64,000 nucleotides of DNA from NCBI GenBank assembly GCA_036655355.1, contig JAVVQG010000010.1, positions 1-64,000 of the forward strand. Reading direction: 5' to 3'. The position numbers and the translations under genes were made by a program. Shown in pieces: positions 8,936-16,396 of this stretch. Source of the DNA: JAUNSR01 sp036655355 (GTDB lineage: Bacteria > Bacteroidota > Bacteroidia > Bacteroidales > JAUNSR01). Positions within the stretch are counted from its first letter, which is position 1. Every line of letters begins with the position of its first letter. The notes under the pieces are model-generated. The model was given only the letters and a program-made list of their open reading frames with translations, was not told where the DNA came from and did not search any database.

Positions 8936-10348
8936 ATGAAGAAAACATTATTCATAAGTTCAATGCTCCTCACACTCGGGCTGTTCAATGCCTGCGAGGA
9001 TGACAATAACACGCCGGTAGCCGCTCCGGGCGCATACGAACAGGAAGCGTTGCAGGATGCCAATCTGAAGATTGATCTTCGGGATGCCGCCACTCCTTTG
9101 GTGCTTACCGAAGAGCAGTTGGAGGAAAAGATCAATATGATCGGTATCACCGAAAAACCGGAATATGCCGCCGATACCAAAGTTTCATACAAACTCTACG
9201 TTTCACGCAACAACGATTTGTCGGGAAAACAAGAGTTGAAATCCGAATTGAAAAACGACCTGTTGGAAGTTAATCTGAGCGATTTGAATGAACTGGTTAA
9301 AAACATGTTCGGTAAAAAGCCACAGGCAAACGAATTGTATGCACGCTTGATCGCTACGGTGGTTGACGGAACTACAGTGGTGGCGATCTCTTCAGACATT
9401 GCGGGACCGATCGTGGTTACTCCGGTAGCATCCGTTATCGAGTCAGGATATTATCTCATCGGAGATATCAATAAATGGAATCCGGATGAACTCCTGGCTT
9501 TCAAACACAGTGGCGCAGATGTGTATGATGATCCGATCTTCACTTTTGTGGGAGAATTCCCGGATAACTGCTACTTTAAGTTCGTACCTCAATCTTCCGT
9601 AGATCGCTATAAAGGGGGAGAAGAATTCTGGTCGACTCCGGTATTCGGAACCGCTAAGAACGGCGATACCTCTCTTGAAGGTGTGATTGCCGTGGCGGAA
9701 GCCCAGGCGGTGCGCTTTGAAACAGGTGGCTTTAAGAAGGTGATATTGAATATGGAAGAATACACCTATACGTTGGAGGAACTTGAAATGGGGCCGAATC
9801 TGTATGTTCCCGGCAATCATCAAGGATGGGCGCCGCAATCCGCTCCGATGATGTATTCCGCGAAAATGGATATGAAGTATAAGGGGTGGCTATTCCTTGA
9901 CGGTGAATTCAAGTTCACTTCGCATCCGGATTGGGATCACAAAAACTATGGAAATGCCGGAGGCGGAAAATTGACCGACGATTCGAACGCAGGCAACCTC
10001 AAGGCGGAAACGCCGGGCTTCTATTATCTTTTCGTGGATCTGGGTGAGATGAGTTACGAGATGCTGGAACAAACCTGGGGTATCGTCGGCAGTGCTACAG
10101 CCGGAGGATGGGATGCGAATACAGACATGGTGTACGACCGTGCAACAAACCAATGGAGCATCACTACCGACTTGGCTGAAGGCGAATTTAAATTCCGTGC
10201 GAATAACAATTGGGACTATAACTTCGGTGGTACACCGGAGGCATTGGTAGAAGGCGGAGACAATATCAAAGTGGAAGCGGGTAATTATACCATTGTTCTG
10301 ACACTTTCTTATGGCTCTGAGAATAAATGTTCGATTAAAAAGAACTAA
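8936..10348 (+). CDS. susF: SusF-like starch-binding outer-membrane lipoprotein
   Basis: Lipoprotein of 470 residues, signal ending LFNAC (Cys20) followed by EDDNN, a surface-export pattern. After an N-terminal domain similar to the preceding protein (LVLTEEQLEEKI), three beta-rich modules follow: GYYLIGDINKW..., LYVPGNHQGWAP... and WGIVGSATAGGWDANTD...EFKFRANNNWDYNFGG. The W-rich phrases match the starch-binding modules of SusE and SusF. Starch SusF also has three modules and about 485 residues. Role: surface starch binding next to SusC/SusD. It closes the susCDEF series, and a hairpin terminator follows. Confidence 0.88.
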   Translation: MKKTLFISSMLLTLGLFNACEDDNNTPVAAPGAYEQEALQDANLKIDLRDAATPLVLTEEQLEEKINMIGITEKPEYAADTKVSYKLYVSRNNDLSGKQELKSELKNDLLEVNLSDLNELVKNMFGKKPQANELYARLIATVVDGTTVVAISSDIAGPIVVTPVASVIESGYYLIGDINKWNPDELLAFKHSGADVYDDPIFTFVGEFPDNCYFKFVPQSSVDRYKGGEEFWSTPVFGTAKNGDTSLEGVIAVAEAQAVRFETGGFKKVILNMEEYTYTLEELEMGPNLYVPGNHQGWAPQSAPMMYSAKMDMKYKGWLFLDGEFKFTSHPDWDHKNYGNAGGGKLTDDSNAGNLKAETPGFYYLFVDLGEMSYEMLEQTWGIVGSATAGGWDANTDMVYDRATNQWSITTDLAEGEFKFRANNNWDYNFGGTPEALVEGGDNIKVEAGNYTIVLTLSYGSENKCSIKKN

Positions 10349-10366
10349 TCCTCTCCATACAAACAG

Positions 10367-10394
10367 AAGGCTGTCCGAACCCGGACGGCCTTTT
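10367..10394 (+). terminator. Terminator after susF-like gene
   Basis: AAGGCTGTCCG and CGGACGGCCTT pair over 11 bp (one T-G wobble) around a 4-base loop and end in TTTT. This would stop or reduce transcription between the susCDEF genes and the amylase gene. Confidence 0.7.
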
Positions 10395-10433
10395 GTGCTT
10401 TGATGCATGTGTCAACTATAATATCAAAAAACG

Positions 10434-13169
10434 ATGAAAATTCTACACCTTATTCTATGCTTCCTGTTGTCGTTCCAGCTTTTCGGGCAAGGTACGGTTA
10501 CCACTACGCCTGCTGCTTTGCAGGCCGGGCAACAGGGTAAAATCACCTATAAATCAAGTAGCGGATCGCAGTTGTACAATTACAAAGGCGATGTGTATGT
10601 GCACATCGGTATCGTGGATAACGGTACTTGGGTGAATGTGCCGGCAGACTGGAATGAAAATATCGATAAATGCAAAATGGTTTCCGAAGGGGAGAATACA
10701 TGGAGTGTTACGCTTGCTCCCACCATTCGGGAGTGGTTCAACGCCGCGTCTAATCAGTCCGTTAAAAAGATCGGTCTGGTTTTCCGCAGCAGCGACGGTT
10801 CCCGCAAGGGATTCGCAGCCGATCAATTCGTATCCGTATCAGATGAAAACCTCTATACCTCACTTTCTGTAAATCCCGCGTCCGGAATCATTGCCAAAGG
10901 AGCCGAAGTGACCTTCTCCGTTACCGCAACCCAGGCAGCTACCTTGACGATCGATATCAACGGCGAATCGTTCTCTTCAGCACCCGGTGTGCGGAGTTTT
11001 TCTAAAAAGTGGACATTTGCCAACGGGGGTACCTTCACCATAAAAGCATCCGCTCAGGGTGAATCGCAAAACGCGACCGATGAAAAGCGTGTTTTCATCT
11101 ATGAGCCGCTTACCAACAAGGTGAAGCCGGCCGGTACTACTGACGGAATCAATATCGGAGAAGATAATTCGGTCACCCTGGTGCTTTATGATAAAGATCT
11201 CAGTGGAAATCACAAAGACTACGCCTTTCTTATAGGCGATTTCAACGACTGGAAATACAGCGATGCCTACGCCATGTTCCGCGATGAGGAAGCGGGATGC
11301 TGGTGGTTTACCCTGACCGGACTTAATCCCGATACGGAATACGGTTTTCAGTACCTGATCGGCAGCAAAAGTGAAGATCCGATTCGTTTGGGCGATCCTT
11401 ATTGTGAGAAGACGCTCGATCCGGACGACCGGTATATTCCCGAGTCCGTTTATCCCGCATTGCGTCCCTACCCCTATGAGAAAACAAATGATGTGATTTC
11501 GCTCTTTAAGATACGTAAAACCCCTTACGAGTGGAAGGTGACCGATTTCAAAATCGCCGACCGTAACAATTTGATCATTTATGAACTTCACCTGCGCGAC
11601 TTCACCACTACGGGCGATTTGAAAGGTGCGATGGAAAAACTCGACTACCTGCAGGGACTCGGTATCAATGCCATTGAATTGATGCCCGTACAAGAGTTCG
11701 ACGGCAACGACAGTTGGGGTTACAACCCCCGTTATTTCTTCGCGATGGACAAAGCGTATGGTACGGTAAACGATTACAAGGAGTTCATCGACGAATGCCA
11801 TTTTCGCGGAATCGCGGTGCTTTTCGATGTGGTGTACAATCATGCTACGGGTGCGCATCCGTTCGCAAAGTTGTATTGGAACGCAGCGCTGAACAAAACA
11901 GCCGAAAACAACCCTTGGTTTAACGTCAATCCGCCCCATCCGTACGATTTCTTCCATGACTTCAACCATGAATCTCCTTTGGTACGCAACCACGTAAAAC
12001 GCAACCTCGCATATCTTCTGGATGAATTCAGGGTGGATGGTTTCCGTTTCGACTTTACCAAGGGTTTTACCCAAAAAGTCACCACCGACGCCACACAATC
12101 CAATCGCGACGATAGTCGAATCGCAATATTAAAAGATTATCATGCCGCAGTACGAAACAGCAATCCCGATGCGGTGATGATTCTCGAGCACCTCTGCGAC
12201 GAGAGCGAAGAGCGAATCTTAGCGGCAGACGGCATGTTGCTTTGGCGAAACATGACCGGCGCCTACGGGCAGGCGATTCAGGGTAGCAACAACAGCAACG
12301 ATATGACCGGAATCTATGCCAACGGCAGTTCGATGCCGAAAGGTTCACTCGTTGGCTATATGGAGAGCCACGATGAAGAGCGACTCATGTACAAAGCAAA
12401 AACGTGGGGTAGTACGGTGATTAAGAACGATCGTGAGATTCAATTGAAACGTACCGCTCTTTGTGCCGCATTCTCCATGATGGTACCCGGTCCGAAAATG
12501 ATCTGGCAGTTCGGTGAATTGGGTTACGATTACTCCATTGAGGAGAACGGACGCGTAGGTCGCAAACCGATCCGATGGGATTATTTCGATGATCCATCGC
12601 GCAGGAGCGTATACGACCGCTATGGCGAATTGTTCGATATCCGGAAAAGTAACCCGGCCCTATTCGACGAAAATAGCGACGTAACGCTTTCGGTGAATAA
12701 TTCCAACCTCGGAAGCGCCCGTCGAATCGTTCTGAGAAACGAAAGAAATCAGTTGTACGTATTTGGAAACTTCTCAACGGCCGATATTACCACCGTGCCG
12801 GGATTCTCTTCCACCGGTGTGTGGTATGAGTTGCCGGGAAATCAACCCTTCGAAGTGACCAATCCTACTCAACCGATTCCCCTTCCGGCCAACGGATACC
12901 GTATTTTCTCAATGGTGCCTGTTGAAACCGAACTTCCGGAGGTGTCTCGTCCACAAATCTCCGTATATCCCAACCCAACCACTTCGTTTGTTTACTTTAC
13001 GCAAGGAGCGGAAGTGGATCGGGCGGAAGTTTACAATGCACAGGGAATCCTTTGCGCTACATTCAACGATACGGACCGGATCGATATGCGTGCTTTTCCG
13101 GCGGGTTATTACCTGTTGAAAATTACCGACACCGGAATATCCTCCGTGATATCGCTTCTTAAAAAATAA
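10434..13169 (+). CDS. GH13 alpha-amylase/pullulanase-type enzyme with T9SS sorting domain
   Basis: Secreted starch-degrading enzyme of 911 residues. Signal peptide (1-19, ending LFGQ), N-terminal beta domains, a CBM48-like module (AFLIGDFNDW...GFQYLIG, about 263-312), then the GH13 barrel: Y-E-L-H-L-R-D-F (about 381), D-V-V-Y-N-H (about 464), the nucleophile Asp in GFRFDFTKG (about 540), the acid/base Glu in MILEHLCD (about 585) and the transition-state Asp in ESHDEER (about 646). The last 75 residues (YPNPTTSFV...IDMRAFPAGYYLLKI...SVISLLKK) form a type A T9SS C-terminal sorting domain. The enzyme is therefore exported through the type IX system instead of as a SusG-type lipoprotein. Exact specificity (alpha-1,4 or alpha-1,6) is not resolved. 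Confidence 0.92.
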   Translation: MKILHLILCFLLSFQLFGQGTVTTTPAALQAGQQGKITYKSSSGSQLYNYKGDVYVHIGIVDNGTWVNVPADWNENIDKCKMVSEGENTWSVTLAPTIREWFNAASNQSVKKIGLVFRSSDGSRKGFAADQFVSVSDENLYTSLSVNPASGIIAKGAEVTFSVTATQAATLTIDINGESFSSAPGVRSFSKKWTFANGGTFTIKASAQGESQNATDEKRVFIYEPLTNKVKPAGTTDGINIGEDNSVTLVLYDKDLSGNHKDYAFLIGDFNDWKYSDAYAMFRDEEAGCWWFTLTGLNPDTEYGFQYLIGSKSEDPIRLGDPYCEKTLDPDDRYIPESVYPALRPYPYEKTNDVISLFKIRKTPYEWKVTDFKIADRNNLIIYELHLRDFTTTGDLKGAMEKLDYLQGLGINAIELMPVQEFDGNDSWGYNPRYFFAMDKAYGTVNDYKEFIDECHFRGIAVLFDVVYNHATGAHPFAKLYWNAALNKTAENNPWFNVNPPHPYDFFHDFNHESPLVRNHVKRNLAYLLDEFRVDGFRFDFTKGFTQKVTTDATQSNRDDSRIAILKDYHAAVRNSNPDAVMILEHLCDESEERILAADGMLLWRNMTGAYGQAIQGSNNSNDMTGIYANGSSMPKGSLVGYMESHDEERLMYKAKTWGSTVIKNDREIQLKRTALCAAFSMMVPGPKMIWQFGELGYDYSIEENGRVGRKPIRWDYFDDPSRRSVYDRYGELFDIRKSNPALFDENSDVTLSVNNSNLGSARRIVLRNERNQLYVFGNFSTADITTVPGFSSTGVWYELPGNQPFEVTNPTQPIPLPANGYRIFSMVPVETELPEVSRPQISVYPNPTTSFVYFTQGAEVDRAEVYNAQGILCATFNDTDRIDMRAFPAGYYLLKITDTGISSVISLLKK

Positions 13170-13184
13170 AAGTGTATAAACGCT

Positions 13185-13221
13185 ACAAAAAAAAGATTCT
13201 CTTGAAAAAGGGAATCTTTTT
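13185..13221 (+). terminator. Terminator after amylase gene
   Basis: A-rich arm ending AAGATTC and the arm GAATCTTTTTTT form a stem with a long U-tract. It lies 15 bp after the amylase stop codon. Confidence 0.75.
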
Positions 13222-13277
13222 TTGTCTCCCGAAACAGATAGAGGAAAGAAGAAAATCTGAAATTTATGAGCAGATGT

Positions 13278-13310
13278 GTTGCAAAAACGCAATTTCCAAA
13301 GTTATCTTTA
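13278..13310 (+). promoter_or_regulatory. Candidate promoter for the sulfatase gene
   Basis: GTTG at 13278-13281, a 21-bp spacer, then TATCTTTA at 13303-13310 approximate the TTTG / TAnnTTTG consensus with one mismatch in each box. Transcription would start near 13317, just before a TTTGAC that lies 27 nt from the start codon, a spacing shared with the dispersed leader element. Confidence 0.4.
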
Positions 13311-13356
13311 CGCCATTTATCCGTTTGACGATGATATTAATCAATAGAGTATACAA

Positions 13357-14874
13357 ATGAAGAGAAATCTAATCCCCTTTTTAGCAGCGGGTTCAGCACT
13401 GTTTGCTACCTCGGCCAAGGCTCAGGTGAAAAAGCCGAATGTAATCGTCATCTTGGCGGATGACATCGGTTACGGCGATTTGAGCTGCAACGGCGAGAAA
13501 ACCATCCAGACACCCAATGTGGATAAACTAGCGGCAAGGGGTGTGCGCTTTACCGATGCACATGCGGTAGCCGCAACCAGTACGCCGTCTCGCTACTCCA
13601 TGCTGACCGGTCATTATTCATGGCGCAGAAACGATACGCACATTGCCGACGGCGATGCGGGAATGATTATCAAACCCGAACAGTTTACCGTGGCCGACCT
13701 TTTTCAGAAGAACGGCTATAAAACTGCTGCAATCGGGAAATGGCACTTGGGACTCGGCGATAAAAAAGGGAAACAGGATTGGAACGGCTTCATCACTCCG
13801 GGTCTGAAAGACATCGGATTCGATTACTCCTACATCATGGCCGCTACAGGCGACCGCGTGCCGTGTGTTTTTGTTGAGAACCAGAAGATTGTCAATCTTG
13901 ACGCGAATGACCCGATCGAAGTGAGCTATAGCAAACCTTTCGAGGGAGAACCTCTGGGAAGTACGCATCCCGAATTGTTGACCATCTTGCGTCCGAGTAA
14001 GAACCACGGTCACGATCAGGCGATTGTGAATGGCGTTTCGCGTATCGGCTACATGAAAGGCGGAAAAAGCGCGTTGTGGTTCGATCAGGACATCGCAGAC
14101 AGCATCACATCGCACGGTATCGGTTTCATCGAAGAGCACAAAGACCATCCTTTCTTCATGTATTTCGCAACCAACGACATCCACGTACCTCGCGTACCAC
14201 ATCCCCGTTTCCGTGGAAAAAGCGGCATGGGTCCACGTGGCGATGCTTTGCTAGAGTTCGACTGGAGTGTGGGGCAGATTCTTGAAACGCTCGAAAAAAA
14301 TAACCTGACGGAGAATACCATCATCATTCTAAGTAGTGATAACGGTCCGGTGGTTGACGACGGTTACCAGGATCAGGCGGAAGAGTTGTTGGGGGATCAC
14401 CGTCCGTGGGGACCTTTCCGCGGTGGTAAATACAGCAATTTCGAAGCCGGAACACGCGTTCCGTTCATCGTTAGCTGGCCGGGAACTGTGAAACCGAGTG
14501 TTTCGGAGGCATTGGTATCGCAAGTGGACATGCTCGCTTCATTCGCTTCACTTTTGGGCGATCAGCTTCCTTCGGGAGCGGGAATGGATAGTAAAGATCA
14601 GCTTCGCGCTTGGTTCGGGAAAGATAAAAACGGTCGCGACTATGTGATCGAAAGAGCCAATGGAATCTCAGTTTCAGACGGTAAATGGAAATACATCGAA
14701 CCGAACCGTGCAGCCAGATTCAATCGTCTTACAAAAACAGAACTCGGTAACGATACGCTTCCGCAACTTTACAACCTACGCAAAGACAAAGGCGAGAAGA
14801 TCAATGTGGCGGCTTCCAACCGAAAGAAAGTGGAAGAGCTGAAAGCCATTATCGACCAAGAACGTAATAAATAA
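13357..14874 (+). CDS. S1-family sulfatase (Ser-type)
   Basis: Secreted sulfatase of 505 residues with a signal peptide (about 1-23, ending AKAQ). Metal ligands lie in ILADDIGYGD (Asp35, Asp36), and the active-site signature S-T-P-S-R starts at Ser75 with LTG following. A Ser instead of Cys at this position is converted to formylglycine by a radical-SAM maturase (anSME). No maturase gene lies in this window. Downstream SSDNGP and GKWHLG are standard S1 landmarks. The sulfate-ester substrate cannot be named. It is placed directly after a starch locus, which is unusual because starch is not sulfated. It has its own candidate promoter and is closed by a strong terminator. Confidence 0.93.
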   Translation: MKRNLIPFLAAGSALFATSAKAQVKKPNVIVILADDIGYGDLSCNGEKTIQTPNVDKLAARGVRFTDAHAVAATSTPSRYSMLTGHYSWRRNDTHIADGDAGMIIKPEQFTVADLFQKNGYKTAAIGKWHLGLGDKKGKQDWNGFITPGLKDIGFDYSYIMAATGDRVPCVFVENQKIVNLDANDPIEVSYSKPFEGEPLGSTHPELLTILRPSKNHGHDQAIVNGVSRIGYMKGGKSALWFDQDIADSITSHGIGFIEEHKDHPFFMYFATNDIHVPRVPHPRFRGKSGMGPRGDALLEFDWSVGQILETLEKNNLTENTIIILSSDNGPVVDDGYQDQAEELLGDHRPWGPFRGGKYSNFEAGTRVPFIVSWPGTVKPSVSEALVSQVDMLASFASLLGDQLPSGAGMDSKDQLRAWFGKDKNGRDYVIERANGISVSDGKWKYIEPNRAARFNRLTKTELGNDTLPQLYNLRKDKGEKINVAASNRKKVEELKAIIDQERNK

Positions 14875-14882
14875 TGCCCAAT

Positions 14883-14936
14883 AAAAAGAGGTTATCTGAA
14901 ATTCATTCGTAAGAATTTTAGATAACCTCTTTTTTT
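14883..14936. terminator. Bidirectional terminator
   Basis: AAAAGAGGTTATCTGAAATTC and GAATTTTAGATAACCTCTTTTTT pair over about 20 bp. It sits between the convergent sulfatase and asparaginase genes, with A- and T-runs on both sides, so it can serve both. Confidence 0.85.
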
Positions 14937-14973
14937 GGAGCTTTTATAAAATACCGTTGTCGGATTTCGGTTG

Positions 14974-16014
14974 TTATTGATGTAGCGTCATCTCGCCCAC
15001 CAATACCGCATTCATGTTTCCTTTAACCTCTTCGACTGATAACTTGTGTCCGAAAAGAAACATCAATTTGGCGAGAGCCGCTTCGGTCGTCATGTCGTTT
15101 CCGCTGATCACACCTACGCTGCTTAGTTTGTTTCCGGTTTCATACAGATCCATCTGTACGGCACCACCCATGCACTGGGTGACGTTCACAATCACAATAC
15201 CACGTTCAACAGCATGTTTCAGTGCGTTCAAAAACCACTGTTTCGTCATGGCGTTGCCCGAACCGAACGTTTCCAATACCACACCCTTCAGGTCGGGGAT
15301 GTTAAGGATCGCATTGACGGTTTGTGGCGTAATGCCCGGGAATACTTTTAAAACCACCACATTCGGGTCCATCATGTAATGGGGACGAAGCGGACGGTTC
15401 GTATCGTTGTGAAGCACCAGGTTCGTATCGTATTTGATGTGGATTCCTACGCGCGCCAGCGGCGGATAGTTCTGCGAACGGAAAGCATTGAAATTTTCGG
15501 CATTTATCTTTCGCGTACGGTTGCCGCGCATCAAGAAGTTTTCGAAAAGGATGCACACTTCCGGTACCACCGGTTTCCCGTTCTCCTTGGCCGAAGCGAT
15601 TTCGATTGCGGTAATCAGATTTTCCTTTCCATCCGTACGTAACACACCGATCGGAAGTTGCGATCCGGTCAGAATAACCGGTTTATCCAGATTCTCCAGC
15701 ATGAAACTCATCGCCGAAGCTGTATACGCCATGGTGTCTGTTCCGTGAAGAATCACGAATCCGTCAAAATAGTTGTAGTTGTCTGCGATGATCTTTACCA
15801 GGTCTATCCATTTCTCCGGGTCCATGTCCGAAGAGTCGATAGGCGGGTCGAACTGAATCGTAGAGATGGTGGATCCTAATCTTTTTAATTCGGGGACGTT
15901 ATCTAATAGATGATGGAAATTAAAAGACTCGAGTGTTCCCGTATCCGGATTCTCGATCATCCCGATCGTACCACCCGTGTATATCAAAAGGACAGATGCT
16001 TTAGCTTGATTCAT
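14974..16014 (-). CDS. ansA: Type I (cytoplasmic) L-asparaginase
   Basis: Converts L-asparagine to aspartate and ammonia. The 346-residue protein has no signal peptide, which marks the cytoplasmic type I enzyme. The two catalytic threonine motifs are present: YTGGTIG (Thr13) near the N-terminus and HGTDTMAYTASA near residue 90. ILTGSQLP and the C-terminal VTQCMGGAV and SGNDMTTEAALAK are also family landmarks. It stands alone on the minus strand between a shared terminator and a 382-bp gap before thrA. Aspartate produced here could feed the divergent threonine operon, but no direct link is visible. Confidence 0.93.
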   Translation of the reverse strand: MNQAKASVLLIYTGGTIGMIENPDTGTLESFNFHHLLDNVPELKRLGSTISTIQFDPPIDSSDMDPEKWIDLVKIIADNYNYFDGFVILHGTDTMAYTASAMSFMLENLDKPVILTGSQLPIGVLRTDGKENLITAIEIASAKENGKPVVPEVCILFENFLMRGNRTRKINAENFNAFRSQNYPPLARVGIHIKYDTNLVLHNDTNRPLRPHYMMDPNVVVLKVFPGITPQTVNAILNIPDLKGVVLETFGSGNAMTKQWFLNALKHAVERGIVIVNVTQCMGGAVQMDLYETGNKLSSVGVISGNDMTTEAALAKLMFLFGHKLSVEEVKGNMNAVLVGEMTLHQ

Positions 16015-16396
16015 ATTACGTAACTGGCAAATGTTGGCAAAAAGAAAGGGATATTGTTGGTTTTAACACTTAAACCACCCTTCTCCACAAAGTAAATAAA
16101 AAGCTTCCTCTTATAAAAGAAAAATACGGACTGCTTTTTGAAAATGCAGGAAATGTATATTTTTTTTAATGGTTGTAATATCCCTCAGACCGTTGTGGCA
16201 GGGCGTTTCGACTCTTTTTTATTGGTTATTAATACACTGTGCCGCCACGTCGTCTGAAAGGAGGATTTCGCACATGCGAATATTTGTTAAGGGATTTCCC
16301 GTTTCCGTTATCAATTTGATGTGAATGTGTTTTATTAATAGCAAATATTGATTAATATTGCGATTATTAGAAAATCACATAAAACAGGTTACATCG
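16015..16396 (+). other. Divergent ansA-thrA intergenic region with inverted repeat
   Basis: No gene is seen in this 382-bp gap. TCAGAC (16185-16190) with GTGGC (16195-16199) can pair with GCCAC (16244-16248) and GTCTGA (16252-16257), forming an interrupted long stem. A second small palindrome TTCGCACATGCGAA lies at 16267-16280. A weak promoter-like TAATATTG at 16353-16360 has TTTT 19 bp upstream. If that is the thrA promoter, the long inverted repeat lies upstream of it and would be an operator or a separate RNA, not a thrA leader. Confidence 0.35.

Noticed and set aside
10977..12098. Long minus-strand reading frame (373 codons) inside the amylase gene
   Set aside because: It lies entirely within a clear GH13 coding region in another frame, has no recognisable domain and no promoter; a shadow of the real gene.
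13172..13360. 62-codon frame between the amylase and sulfatase genes
   Set aside because: It covers the amylase terminator hairpin and runs into the sulfatase start; lysine-rich low-complexity translation.
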